34,191 nt of DNA from an uncultured Butyrivibrio sp. (GCA_946546925.1 CAMNOS010000013.1:1-34191); one strand, 5' to 3'. Positions 1 to 8,116 are shown, numbered from the stretch's first letter. Notes: a model not told the origin generated them from the sequence alone. Program-made: numbers and translations.

Positions 1-221
1 GCAAAGCCGATGACCTGTCCCCCGAGGCGGATCATGGCTGTTTCAAAAGACAGCCTTGTCCTTGTACTTGGTTCATAGAAGCAGGTGGCAAGGATCTTGC
101 CGTCGCATTTGTGTGAGTAGCCCGGTAAGTCCCTCTCGATGCTGCCTGCAAGATTAAAGAGATCCTCCAGCTCCTGAACGGAAAAGTCGAGGGGGTTCAT
201 CATGTGTCTAAGTTTTTCCAT
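1..221 (-). CDS. pyrB: Aspartate carbamoyltransferase catalytic subunit, 5' part only
   Basis: This enzyme joins carbamoyl phosphate and L-aspartate to make carbamoyl-aspartate, the committed step of pyrimidine synthesis, in the cytosol. The gene runs off the left edge, so only about 73 N-terminal residues are visible. They read [18 protein letters not shown] and onward, and include the carbamoyl-phosphate-binding motif [13 protein letters not shown], which is diagnostic of the transcarbamoylase family. The string [11 protein letters not shown] after it matches the aspartate rather than the ornithine enzyme. The ATG at 221 is preferred because GGGAGA lies five bases before it; an in-frame ATG at 233 has no such site. 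pyrI and other pyrimidine genes would be expected downstream, outside the window. Family identity is secure; the C-terminal aspartate-binding domain cannot be checked here. Confidence 0.95.
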   Translation of the reverse strand, partial: MEKLRHMMNPLDFSVQELEDLFNLAGSIERDLPGYSHKCDGKILATCFYEPSTRTRLSFETAMIRLGGQVIGF

Positions 222-253
222 ACGTTCTCCCATCTTTTTGTTTGTATTTAATG

Positions 254-289
254 TAAGCGCGTATCCTTAATAAAAAGAATACGCGCTTA
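254..289 (-). promoter_or_regulatory. Perfect 11-bp stem-loop between the DUF5050-like gene and pyrB
   Basis: TAAGCGCGTAT (254-264) is an exact inverted copy of ATACGCGCTTA (279-289), with a 14-base loop. On the minus strand it follows the stop of the upstream gene by four bases and lies about 30 bases before the pyrB ribosome site. The sequence after the stem is not U-rich in either direction. It may be a weak terminator, an mRNA-processing or stabilising hairpin, or a control element of the pyrB leader. No anti-terminator partner or PyrR-type anti-antiterminator motif was recognised. Confidence 0.6.
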
Positions 290-293
290 TAGG

Positions 294-1301
294 CTATTTG
301 GAAGCTACTATAAAAGGAGATGCAGCTGCTGACCCGTCGAGGGGCATGTGGTAGAAGAGAGTGTCATCTCCGTAAACTTTGAAGTAAACATACTTGGAAG
401 TGAGGTTGATGCTGTTGACAATTCCGTTGTAGAGGATCACCTTGTCGGAACCATCGAGATTGCATCTCCTTAAGGAGGGAGCATCTGCATTGGAGAAAGA
501 ATAGTAGATGTGATTCCTGTCCATGGTAAAGCAGTCAGCTCTGTCAGAGGTCACAAGCTGCTTCTCTCCTGTGATGAGAGAAGCTCTCCAGATGCTGTAA
601 TTGGAATCGCCGTTCATGTAATAGATGTAACCATCCTGAGCCACAGGATAGAAGAAATTGCCGGAGAGAGCAGTGGTGACCATATCACCGCTTCTCGTGT
701 CCATCGCATGTATATCGTGATCGTTTCTTACTCCCGTGTAGTAGATGATACCGTTTTCATAGCAGAATGGTGAAACCAGTTCCTGGGAAACAAGGCTCTG
801 TTCCGTCTTGTTGCACTTCATCTTGTTGAGGGTTCCATCTGTCTTGATCTGGAAGTAGAGGTACTCTCCGCAGAGCTGAAGCTCGCCGCAGAAGTCACGA
901 AGAAGACATGTCTGATCCCTTCCGCTGACCTTGCATCTGTAGATTCCGAACTGATTGGTGGCAGCTCCAAGTCCCTTGACCTTGGATGCCTTGGCTGTGG
1001 AATCCATATAAAAATAAAGGAAACCATCCGCGCCGTTTATGTACTTGGCGCCCATGGTCGTTAAACGCTTTGGCTTGGACTCGTCTAAGTTCATGCTGTA
1101 GAGACAGTAGTTGTCTGAAGCATTGGCAAAATAGACCTTGTCGTCCATTTCAAAAAAATAACCGCCGTTGTGAAGATTGCCGGCAGAATTACCGACATTT
1201 TCAGGATCTAACGGGACTCTCTTATCAAGATAATAATAGACACCGAAGCCCGTTACGCACAGAAGCAGGACAATAAAAAATATAAGAAATTTTTTATCCA
1301 T
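294..1301 (-). CDS. Membrane-anchored DUF5050-like repeat protein
   Basis: The product has 335 residues and an unknown biochemical role. Residues about 4-24 form one hydrophobic segment (FLIFFIVLLLCVTGFGVYYYL) after a positively charged start, so it is probably tethered to the membrane with the rest outside the cell. The remainder is a series of roughly 45-residue units with aromatic pairs and turns, such as GFLYFYMD, GIIYYTGV, GYIYYMNGD and HIYYSF, each followed by a short L/I-x-R/K-x-x-x-DG stretch. This pattern is typical of DUF5050, a beta-propeller-like fold common in clostridia. The start at 1301 is chosen because GGAGGA sits seven bases before it. The in-frame ATG at 1316 falls almost on the predicted transcription start. 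It is divergent from pheA and in line with pyrB. Family call is fairly good; function is unknown. Confidence 0.75.
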   Translation of the reverse strand: MDKKFLIFFIVLLLCVTGFGVYYYLDKRVPLDPENVGNSAGNLHNGGYFFEMDDKVYFANASDNYCLYSMNLDESKPKRLTTMGAKYINGADGFLYFYMDSTAKASKVKGLGAATNQFGIYRCKVSGRDQTCLLRDFCGELQLCGEYLYFQIKTDGTLNKMKCNKTEQSLVSQELVSPFCYENGIIYYTGVRNDHDIHAMDTRSGDMVTTALSGNFFYPVAQDGYIYYMNGDSNYSIWRASLITGEKQLVTSDRADCFTMDRNHIYYSFSNADAPSLRRCNLDGSDKVILYNGIVNSINLTSKYVYFKVYGDDTLFYHMPLDGSAAASPFIVASK

Positions 1302-1321
1302 CGTTAGTTCCTCCAATAACC

Positions 1322-1350
1322 ATTATAGCTACGCACCTTCTTGCTATCAA
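1322..1350 (-). promoter_or_regulatory. Predicted sigma-A promoter of the DUF5050-like gene
   Basis: Read on the minus strand, TTGATA (1350-1345) and TATAAT (1327-1322) are separated by exactly 17 bases. Transcription should start near 1315, giving a leader of only about 14 bases that carries the GGAGGA ribosome site. The -35 box overlaps the -35 box of the divergent pheA promoter. Confidence 0.75.
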
Positions 1351-1369
1351 GAAATATTTCGTTTATCAT
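1341..1369 (+). promoter_or_regulatory. Predicted sigma-A promoter of the pheA-ppx-ppk-maf operon
   Basis: TTGCTA (1341-1346) and TATCAT (1364-1369) are 17 bases apart. Transcription would start near 1376, leaving a leader of about 25 bases with AAGGAG before the pheA ATG. That leaves no room for a leader-peptide attenuator, so control of the operon by phenylalanine would have to act on the enzyme or on initiation. Confidence 0.65.
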
Positions 1370-1400
1370 TTATCTATAGATGACAACCAAGGAGAAACAC

Positions 1401-2528
1401 ATGGATTTAAACGAACTCAGAACAAAGATTGACCGCATTGATTCAGAGATTGTTAAGCTCTATGAAGAGAGGATGAAAGTCTCGGAGGAGATTGCGGATT
1501 ACAAGATAGCAAGTGGCAAAAAAGTCTACGACAGGGACAGAGAGATCCAGAAGATAAGGGCGGTGAAGGAACTTGCCCACTCAGACTTCAACAGGACAGG
1601 AGTTGAGGAGCTCTTTTCACAGATCATGTCCATGAGCAGGAAGCTCCAGTACAAGAAGCTTCAGGAGGAGGGAGCATCCTTAAGACTCCCGTTCATCCCG
1701 GTAAAGAGCCTTGACAGGGACAATGCAAGGGTCTGCTACCAGGGAGCGGAAGGGGCATATTCCGAGGCGGCTACTGCCAGGTTCTTCGGGGAGGGTGTTC
1801 ATTCTTTTCATGTGGAGACTTTCCGAGATGCCTTCGGCGCACTTGAGGACGGAAGCGCAGACTACGCAGTACTTCCCATTGAGAATTCTACGGCGGGAGT
1901 TGTGAGCGAAGTGTACGACCTTCTGACCGAGTACGAGAGTTATATCGTCGGGGAGCAGATCATCGATATACGCCACTGCCTTCTGGGACTTAAGGGAGCA
2001 CGGATAGAGGACATAACCACCGTGTATTCACATCCTCAGTCCCTTATGCAGTCTGCAAGGTTTTTGTCGGAACACAGCTACATGGAGCAGATCAGCATGA
2101 AGAACAATGCTTTTGCTGCCGACAAGGTAGCTAAGTCCGGGGATATACACAAGGCTGCGATCGCAGGCAAAAGAGCAGCCGATATCTACGGACTTGAGAT
2201 ACTTGCGGAAGGTATAAATCAGGCGCAGTCCAATTCCACGAGATTCATCGTGGTAACCAACCAGAAAGTATACCTTGAGGGATCGGGCAAGGTCAGCCTG
2301 TGTCTGGAGATTCCGCATGAAGCGGGAGCTCTTTACCACATAATGTCACATTTTATCTACAACAATCTCAATATGACCAAGATACAGTCCCGTCCGATAG
2401 AGGACAGGAACTGGGAGTACCGCTTTTTTATAGATATAGAGGGCAGCCTTGAGGACAGTGCCGTCAAGAATGCCCTGAGGGGAATTCGCGAGGAAGCCAG
2501 GATGATGAAGATACTTGGCAATTACTGA
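1401..2528 (+). CDS. pheA: Bifunctional chorismate mutase / prephenate dehydratase
   Basis: The product (375 residues) converts chorismate to prephenate and then to phenylpyruvate in phenylalanine synthesis. Residues about 1-85 are an AroQ-type chorismate mutase helix bundle (LRTKIDRIDSEIVKLYEER, then KVYDRDRE). Residues about 105-285 are prephenate dehydratase, with YQGAEGAYSEAA, PIENSTAGVV and the late NSTRFIVV motif. Residues about 295-375 are an ACT domain with GALYHIM and QSRP, the counterparts of the GALV and ESRP phenylalanine-binding motifs, so feedback inhibition is likely. In the second motif Glu is replaced by Gln. The start at 1401 follows AAGGAG by six bases; an ATG at 1380 has no site. 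It heads a close-packed operon with polyphosphate genes, 19 bases before the next start. Confidence 0.95.
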   Translation: MDLNELRTKIDRIDSEIVKLYEERMKVSEEIADYKIASGKKVYDRDREIQKIRAVKELAHSDFNRTGVEELFSQIMSMSRKLQYKKLQEEGASLRLPFIPVKSLDRDNARVCYQGAEGAYSEAATARFFGEGVHSFHVETFRDAFGALEDGSADYAVLPIENSTAGVVSEVYDLLTEYESYIVGEQIIDIRHCLLGLKGARIEDITTVYSHPQSLMQSARFLSEHSYMEQISMKNNAFAADKVAKSGDIHKAAIAGKRAADIYGLEILAEGINQAQSNSTRFIVVTNQKVYLEGSGKVSLCLEIPHEAGALYHIMSHFIYNNLNMTKIQSRPIEDRNWEYRFFIDIEGSLEDSAVKNALRGIREEARMMKILGNY

Positions 2529-2547
2529 TGACTTGGAAGGAGCAGAT

Positions 2548-4095
2548 ATGAACGGAGAAGTATTTGCTGCAATTGATGTCGGCTCATATGAAATGGCCCT
2601 TAAGATTTTTGAACTCTCGGACAAGAGGGGCGTCAAGGAGATCGACCACATAAGACACAGAATGGATCTGGGGTCTGAGACCTACGCCACCGGCAAGATC
2701 GGAAGCCGGCATGTGGATGAGATGATCAAGATCCTCGGCGAGTTCAGACAGGTTATGAAGACTTATGGCGCCAGGAACTACAAGGCCTACGGAACAAGTG
2801 CCATCAGGGAGACAAGGGATTTTGTAGTACTTCAGGAGCTCATAAGGCAGAGGACCCACATACAGGTGGATGTCCTTAGCAACTCAGAGCAGAGGTTTCT
2901 CGACTACAAGTCCATCGCCCTTAAAGGTGAGCAGTTCCATGAATTCATCAAAAAGCCTACAGCCATCATAGACATAGGCGGAGGGAGTATACAGATATCC
3001 CTCTTTGAAAAAGATGCCCTGATCGCAACCCAGAACCTCAAGACGGGAGTTTTAAGGCTCCATGCGATTATGAATACCGTCAATGCCACGAGGCAGAGGT
3101 ATTTTGAACTTATATCCGAGCTTGTCAACACTCAGCTTGCCGTCTTTTCCAAAATGTATCTCAAGGACAGGAAGATCGAGAACCTCATCATAATAGACGA
3201 CTATGTATCTCCTGTGCTTCGAAGGATAAAGGCCAGGACCGGCGACGAGGGCTTTGCCACAAGGGCTGAGTACAACGCTTTTCTCGACGGCGCCAAGGAC
3301 ATCAACGCACCGGCAGTTGCCAAGAAGCTGGGAATGCCGGAGGAGAACATACCTCTTCTCTACGTGTCGGCTATCCTCATCCAGTGCATTCTGGAAATCA
3401 CCAAGGCAGAGAATCTCTGGGCTCCAGGCGTCACACTGTGCGACGGCATAGCTTATGAGTACGCAGAGAAAAAGAACTTCATAAAGGCTCCGCATGATTT
3501 TGAACACGACATAATATCCTGCGCCCAGAACATTTCTAAGAGATACATGGGCAGCAAATCAAGGAGAGAGACCCTCTGGAAGATCGCTTCGGAGATCTTT
3601 GACAACACCAGGAAATTCCACGGACTTGGAAAGAGGGAGAGGCTTCTTTTGCAGGTTGCGACTATGCTCCATGACTGCGGCAAGTACATAAGCATGATCA
3701 ATCTTGGGGACTGCTGTTTTAATATCATCATGTCCACTGAGATCATCGGTCTCTCTCACAAGGAGAGGGCAATAGTAGCCAATGTGGTCAGATACAACCA
3801 CGAGGAATTTGATCACTTCGGAGACAGAAGCAGATACCTTGAGGGGCTTTCCTACGAGGACTATCTCGTTGTCGCCAAGCTGACTGCGATTCTTAGGGTC
3901 ACCAACAGTCTTGACAGGACCCATAAACAGAAGTTTAAGGATGTCAGGGTGACTGTAAAAGACAGGGATATGATAATAAACATCGATACCAGGGATGACA
4001 TCACCCTCGAGAAGGGACTTTTTAACAACAGGGCAGCTTTTTTTGAGGAAGTATTCGGCATCAGACCGGTAATCAGACAGAAGAAAAACGTCTGA
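2548..4095 (+). CDS. ppx: Exopolyphosphatase/GppA-family phosphatase with C-terminal HD domain
   Basis: The product (515 residues) probably removes terminal phosphate from polyphosphate, or hydrolyses pppGpp, in the cytosol. Residues about 5-300 form the ASKHA-fold Ppx/GppA domain: the first phosphate loop AIDVGSYEMALKIFE, then YGTSAIRETRD, SNSEQRFLDY (keeping the catalytic-type Glu) and the second loop IDIGGGSIQISLF. Residues about 310-500 are an HD domain with LHDCGKYI (His375, Asp376) and a later YNHEEFDHFG stretch. This fused layout is known for longer bacterial Ppx proteins. The ATG at 2548 is chosen because AAGGAG precedes it by seven bases. It lies 12 bases upstream of ppk, which points to shared control of polyphosphate synthesis and breakdown. 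Ppx rather than GppA is favoured by that context, but activity on pppGpp cannot be excluded. Confidence 0.88.
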   Translation: MNGEVFAAIDVGSYEMALKIFELSDKRGVKEIDHIRHRMDLGSETYATGKIGSRHVDEMIKILGEFRQVMKTYGARNYKAYGTSAIRETRDFVVLQELIRQRTHIQVDVLSNSEQRFLDYKSIALKGEQFHEFIKKPTAIIDIGGGSIQISLFEKDALIATQNLKTGVLRLHAIMNTVNATRQRYFELISELVNTQLAVFSKMYLKDRKIENLIIIDDYVSPVLRRIKARTGDEGFATRAEYNAFLDGAKDINAPAVAKKLGMPEENIPLLYVSAILIQCILEITKAENLWAPGVTLCDGIAYEYAEKKNFIKAPHDFEHDIISCAQNISKRYMGSKSRRETLWKIASEIFDNTRKFHGLGKRERLLLQVATMLHDCGKYISMINLGDCCFNIIMSTEIIGLSHKERAIVANVVRYNHEEFDHFGDRSRYLEGLSYEDYLVVAKLTAILRVTNSLDRTHKQKFKDVRVTVKDRDMIINIDTRDDITLEKGLFNNRAAFFEEVFGIRPVIRQKKNV

Positions 4096-4107
4096 ACAGG
4101 AGGCAGA

Positions 4108-6261
4108 ATGGCAAAAGAGAAAATGATAACAGATTTTGATAAGCCTGAGCTCTACATCAACAGGGAGCTCTCATGGATTCAGTTTAACGAAAGGGTGCTG
4201 TCGGAGGCTGAGGACGAGACCAATCCTCTTTTTGAGAGACTCAAGTTCCTTGCCATTTCCGCAAGTAATCTCGATGAGTTCTTCATGGTCAGGGTTGCAT
4301 CCCTCAAGGACATGGTCAATGCCGGTTATAAAAAGCCTGACATTGCGGGTATGACACCTACGGAGCAGATAGAGGCAGTACTCTTAAAGGTCCATTCTTT
4401 TGTGGACAAGCAGTATGAAGTGCTCAACAAACACCTCATACCGGAACTATTGGAAAACCGCATGGCTTTTACCGACGGAAGCGACCTTTCCGAGAGCGAC
4501 TTAAGATACGTGGACAGATATTTTGATGAATTCGTATATCCGGTCCTCACGCCCATGGCTGTGGACTCTTCAAGACCCTTCCCTCTGATAAGGAATAAGT
4601 CCCTGAATATCGGAGCACTTCTTAAGAAAAAAGAGGGCAGGGATGATGTGGATTTCGCAACCGTTCAGGTGCCTGACGTACTTCCGAGAGTCTTTGAGAT
4701 TCCCTGTGAAGACAACGGGATATGTCCGAGGAAGGTCATGCTTCTTGAGCAGATAATTAAGAGGAACATGTCTAAACTCTTCCTCAACTACGACATACTC
4801 ACAAGCGCAGCCTACAGGGTTGGAAGGAATGCCGACCTGTCCATAGATGAGGACGAAGCGGAAGATCTTTTAAAAGAGATAGAGAAACAGATCAAAAAGA
4901 GGCAGTGGGGCGAGGCGATAAGGCTTGAGGTTCCAAAGGGAACGGACAAAAAGCTTCTCAAATTCATTGCCGATGAGCTTAAGGTAGATGACAACGAGAT
5001 ATATACAATAGACGGTCCCCTTGACCTGACGTTTCTCATGAAGATGTACAAGCTTGAGGGCTTTGATGAACTCAAGGAGCACAGCTATCTGCCGCCGCAG
5101 CCGGTCCCTGAGTTTGAGGGCGGGGAGAATATCTTCGATGTGATTATGAGGGGAGATGTTCTTATGCATCATCCCTACCAGACTTTTGAAAACGTGGTCA
5201 GGTTCGTTGAGAGCGCAGCGCAGGACCCGGATGTTCTTGCCATAAAGCAGACACTCTACAGGGTCAGCGGCAACTCGCCAATCATAGCAGCTCTTGCCAA
5301 GGCAGCGGATAACGGCAAACAGGTAACTGTACTTGTGGAGCTCAAGGCGAGATTTGATGAGGAGAACAACATTGTCTGGGCGAGGATGCTTGAAAAAGCA
5401 GGATGCCACGTAATATACGGTCTTGTTGGACTTAAGACTCACTGCAAGATAACTCTTGTTGTAAGAAGGCAGGAAGACGGCATAATGCGCTACGTGCATC
5501 TTGGCACGGGCAACTACAATGACTCCACTGCCAAGCAGTACACGGATGTGGGACTCTTTACCTGCTCTCCGTCAATCGGTGAGGATGCTACCGCAGTCTT
5601 CAATATGCTGTCAGGCTACTCAGAGCCTCTTGGATGGAACAAGCTCTCAGTGGCACCTCTCTGGCTCAAGGACAGGATAATCGATCTCATAAGAAGAGAG
5701 GCAGATCATGCCAGAGCAGGGGAGAGCGCAAGGATAATCGCCAAGATGAATGCCATCTGCCACAAGGACGTGATAGCAGAACTCTACAAGGCAAGCCAGG
5801 CCGGAGTCAGGATCGATCTGATAGTAAGGGGAATCTGCTGTTTGCGGGCAGGAGTTCCTGGTGTTAGCGATAACATAACCGTGAGGTCCATAGTCGGGAA
5901 TTTCCTTGAGCACAGCAGGATATTCTATTTTGAGAACGGCGGAAGCCCCGAGTACTACGCTAGCAGTGCGGACTGGATGCCAAGAAACCTTGAGAGAAGA
6001 GTCGAGATATTATTCCCGGTGGAGGATGAGAAGCTAAGAAGCAAGATCTGGAATATACTTGATCTTGAGCTTAGGGACACCGAGAAGGCCCATGTCATGA
6101 ACGGAAAGGGAATCTATGTCAAGAAGGCTCTTAAGGATACTGATGAGGGCGAGAGGATCAACTCCCAGAAGATATTTGGTCAGGAGGCTCTGAAGGCCGT
6201 TAAAAAGAAGGACACAGCAGGCAGCAGGGTCTTTATACCGGAGATGAATCCCAACGCCTGA
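4108..6261 (+). CDS. ppk: Polyphosphate kinase 1
   Basis: This enzyme (717 residues) reversibly moves the gamma phosphate of ATP onto inorganic polyphosphate. The N-terminal domain begins with YINRELSWIQFNERVL and the NLDEFFMVRV motif, both hallmarks of PPK1. The catalytic domains show GLKTHCKI with His445 and YVHLGTGNYN with His464. Their 19-residue spacing equals that of the two essential histidines of the E. coli enzyme, the first being the phosphorylated one. The C-terminal part carries IVRGICCLRAGVPG and EHSRIFYF, also family-typical. Length is normal for PPK1. AGGAGG lies five bases before the ATG. The gene is 12 bases after ppx and 33 bases before maf, so it is almost certainly cotranscribed with both. 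Confidence 0.97.
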   Translation: MAKEKMITDFDKPELYINRELSWIQFNERVLSEAEDETNPLFERLKFLAISASNLDEFFMVRVASLKDMVNAGYKKPDIAGMTPTEQIEAVLLKVHSFVDKQYEVLNKHLIPELLENRMAFTDGSDLSESDLRYVDRYFDEFVYPVLTPMAVDSSRPFPLIRNKSLNIGALLKKKEGRDDVDFATVQVPDVLPRVFEIPCEDNGICPRKVMLLEQIIKRNMSKLFLNYDILTSAAYRVGRNADLSIDEDEAEDLLKEIEKQIKKRQWGEAIRLEVPKGTDKKLLKFIADELKVDDNEIYTIDGPLDLTFLMKMYKLEGFDELKEHSYLPPQPVPEFEGGENIFDVIMRGDVLMHHPYQTFENVVRFVESAAQDPDVLAIKQTLYRVSGNSPIIAALAKAADNGKQVTVLVELKARFDEENNIVWARMLEKAGCHVIYGLVGLKTHCKITLVVRRQEDGIMRYVHLGTGNYNDSTAKQYTDVGLFTCSPSIGEDATAVFNMLSGYSEPLGWNKLSVAPLWLKDRIIDLIRREADHARAGESARIIAKMNAICHKDVIAELYKASQAGVRIDLIVRGICCLRAGVPGVSDNITVRSIVGNFLEHSRIFYFENGGSPEYYASSADWMPRNLERRVEILFPVEDEKLRSKIWNILDLELRDTEKAHVMNGKGIYVKKALKDTDEGERINSQKIFGQEALKAVKKKDTAGSRVFIPEMNPNA

Positions 6262-6294
6262 ATACAGATAAAGAGGATATCTATTGGAGGGAAA

Positions 6295-6879
6295 ATGAGA
6301 TATGTACTTGCCTCCGGATCCCCAAGAAGAAGGGAACTTCTTGTCAGGGTGATACCGGAATTTGACATAATACCCGCAGTTTCAGAGGAAAGCCCGGAAA
6401 GCTGTGAACCCTCTGAAATTGTGAAGGAGCTTTCTTTTCAAAAAGCTTCCGAAATATTTTATAAAGTTTTAACGGATAGCGGCGACGGACTTGTTGTAAT
6501 AGGCGCAGACACCGTTGTATCATATAATCATGAAGTTCTTGGCAAGCCGCAGGATGAACCGGATGCCGCAAGGATGATCGGTATGCTTTCAGGCAGAGAG
6601 CACGACGTCTATTCCGGAGTCACATGCTTTTATTCTCATAACGGAGAGGTCAGAAACTTTTCTTTTACCGAGTGTACAAGGGTGCATGTGGCTAAGATGA
6701 CTCAGGAAGAGATCAAAGAATATGCCCGCAGCGGTGAGCCTCTTGATAAGGCCGGCGCCTATGGCATACAGGGACTTTTTTCCAGGTACATCACAGGCAT
6801 TGAGGGAGACTATTACAATGTAGTGGGGCTGCCCGTGGCGGCACTTTACCGGGAACTCAAAAATCACTCATTAATTTGA
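6295..6879 (+). CDS. maf: Maf-family nucleoside triphosphate pyrophosphatase
   Basis: The product (194 residues) belongs to the Maf/HAM1-like house-cleaning pyrophosphatases, which hydrolyse dTTP, UTP or modified nucleotides and have been linked to septum control in Bacillus. It starts with the nucleotide-binding motif LASGSPRRRELL and has VIGADTVV with the catalytic Asp, KPQDEPDAARM, LSGREHDVYSGVT and GAYGIQG. Length is typical. TTGGAGGG precedes the ATG with good spacing. It lies 33 bases after ppk in the same operon. The exact base preference (Maf or YceF/YhdE subgroup) cannot be read from sequence by eye. Confidence 0.93.
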   Translation: MRYVLASGSPRRRELLVRVIPEFDIIPAVSEESPESCEPSEIVKELSFQKASEIFYKVLTDSGDGLVVIGADTVVSYNHEVLGKPQDEPDAARMIGMLSGREHDVYSGVTCFYSHNGEVRNFSFTECTRVHVAKMTQEEIKEYARSGEPLDKAGAYGIQGLFSRYITGIEGDYYNVVGLPVAALYRELKNHSLI

Positions 6880-6898
6880 CATGATTCGGAGGTTTTTT

Positions 6899-7153
6899 AT
6901 GCACGAATACGATGATGCGGTTCTCAGATGTTTTTTGGAAAATCAGGGTCAGCTTTTCCCGGAAGATGTAGCAGAGAATATGGAGGAAGCTGAAGCTTTC
7001 CTTGAAGATTCAATGGCTGTTGTTGTAGACGGCATCGAAGAGGTTGAGGAATACTTTGAGGAGACCGGTGTTGACACCGAGGGCGGCAATGTCCTTGATG
7101 CCGATGAAGTCTTTGACGTGGGCGACGGAAGATACCTCATTGTCGAGGGATGA
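6899..7153 (+). CDS. Small, highly acidic protein of unknown function
   Basis: The 84-residue product has about 27 Asp/Glu, only two Arg and no Lys. There is no signal peptide or membrane segment, so it should be cytosolic. It begins MHEYDDAVLRCFLENQGQLF and ends GDGRYLIVEG. Similar short proteins next to maf in Lachnospiraceae are, as far as I recall, sometimes labelled glyoxalase, but no glyoxalase metal-binding pattern is visible and I would not use that name. CGGAGG lies seven bases before the ATG at 6899, which is better than the ATG at 6881 that abuts the maf stop. It is the last gene of the pheA-ppx-ppk-maf operon and precedes a hairpin. DNA mimicry or a protein-binding role is possible but purely speculative. 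Confidence 0.75.
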   Translation: MHEYDDAVLRCFLENQGQLFPEDVAENMEEAEAFLEDSMAVVVDGIEEVEEYFEETGVDTEGGNVLDADEVFDVGDGRYLIVEG

Positions 7154-7191
7154 TCTTATTGAAACAAAAGCATATATTATGTTAATGTTAG

Positions 7192-7224
7192 AGAGCTTAA
7201 GGATTATGTCTTTAAGCTCTTTAT
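7192..7224 (+). terminator. Probable terminator of the pheA-ppx-ppk-maf operon
   Basis: AGAGCTTAA (7192-7200) pairs with TTAAGCTCT (7212-7220), extended inward by a G-U and a G-C pair, with a short loop. It is followed by TTATT, only moderately U-rich. It sits 38 bases after the last gene and just before the ribosome site of the HAD gene, so some readthrough is possible. Confidence 0.6.
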
Positions 7225-7248
7225 TCATTCAGACAGGAGCATTTTGCA

Positions 7249-8064
7249 ATGGGAAAAAAGATTTTTTTCTTTGACCTGGACGGGACTCTTTTAACCTCAG
7301 ACAAGAGGATATCATTAAAGACTCTGGAGGCTTTGAGAAAGTTCACGGATGCAGGCAACTATTTTTGCATAAATACAGGAAGGGCCATTGAGAGCGCAAG
7401 GGCTGTATATAAGGGGCTGAACCTGGATTTTAAGGGGAGCTTTCTGTGTGGCTCCAACGGGACGCAGATCTACAGTGTTGACGAGGACAGATACGTTTTC
7501 AGGTCCGGAGTTCCCATGGAGCTTGTGGATAAGATCCTTGACCTCGCGGAGGAGTACGGCGTTCACTGCCACACCTACAATGAGGACCACATCCTCTCAA
7601 GGCATGACAATGAGTGCCTTAAGTATTACAGAAGGGTCATAAAGACGCCTCTTCTTATCACAAGGGATGTGACAAAGGAGATGACCGGGGACCCCTCCAA
7701 GATGATAGCGATAGAGCTTCATGACCATGACAGACAGGAGCGGTTCAGGCAGGCTCTTCAGGAGATGGTGGGAGACAGGCTCACTCTTCTTTATTCCAAT
7801 CCCTATTACCTTGAGATATTCCCCTCCGATGCCGGCAAGGGAAGCGTGGTTAAGCGTCTCTCCGGTTTTCTGGGGGTTGATATAAAGGACACCTATGCCG
7901 CAGGGGATGAGCAGAACGACATATCCATGATAGAGGCGGCAGGCTGCGGGATAGCAATGCTAAACGCCACGGATGCTGTCAAGGAGGCTGCTGATGTGGT
8001 GACGGAGCGGGACAACGACCACGACGGACTTGCCGACCTGATCCTTGGAGCAATAGACCGGTAA
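7249..8064 (+). CDS. Cof-type HAD-IIB family phosphatase
   Basis: The product (271 residues) is a cytosolic haloacid-dehalogenase-superfamily hydrolase, probably acting on a sugar phosphate, FMN or pyridoxal phosphate. Motif I is FFDLDGTLLTSD near residue 6, with the nucleophile and acid/base Asp. Motif II is INTGR, a central Lys is present in the GKGSVVKRL stretch, and motif IV is GDEQNDISMIEAAG. The roughly 100-residue insert between them is the C2B cap of the IIB subgroup. Length fits the Cof family. The ATG at 7249 follows a GGAG with rather long spacing. It stands alone between two hairpins. Substrate cannot be predicted. Confidence 0.88.
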   Translation: MGKKIFFFDLDGTLLTSDKRISLKTLEALRKFTDAGNYFCINTGRAIESARAVYKGLNLDFKGSFLCGSNGTQIYSVDEDRYVFRSGVPMELVDKILDLAEEYGVHCHTYNEDHILSRHDNECLKYYRRVIKTPLLITRDVTKEMTGDPSKMIAIELHDHDRQERFRQALQEMVGDRLTLLYSNPYYLEIFPSDAGKGSVVKRLSGFLGVDIKDTYAAGDEQNDISMIEAAGCGIAMLNATDAVKEAADVVTERDNDHDGLADLILGAIDR

Positions 8065-8066
8065 AG

Positions 8067-8103
8067 CTTGTTATTGTTCAGTTCCTGACCAGTAACGGGC
8101 AAG
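8067..8103 (+). terminator. Bulged hairpin after the HAD gene, possible weak terminator
   Basis: The arms CTTG, TTATTG and TCAG (8067-8081) pair in order with CTGA, CAGTAA and CAAG (8085-8103). There is one T/C mismatch, one G-U pair, a four-base CGGG bulge on the 3' side and a three-base loop. It begins three bases after the HAD stop. Only a short TTT follows, so it may be a poor terminator or a processing site between this gene and the signalling operon. Confidence 0.4.
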
Positions 8104-8116
8104 TTTGCCGCATTTA

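Noticed and set aside
3052-3507. 151-codon open frame on the minus strand inside ppx
   Set aside because: No ribosome site, no domain, and full overlap with the conserved Ppx reading frame.
4870-5499. Long open frame on the minus strand inside ppk (209 codons)
   Set aside because: It lies entirely opposite a well-supported PPK1 gene, has no ribosome site of note, and its translation shows no domain; it reflects the codon pattern of the real gene.
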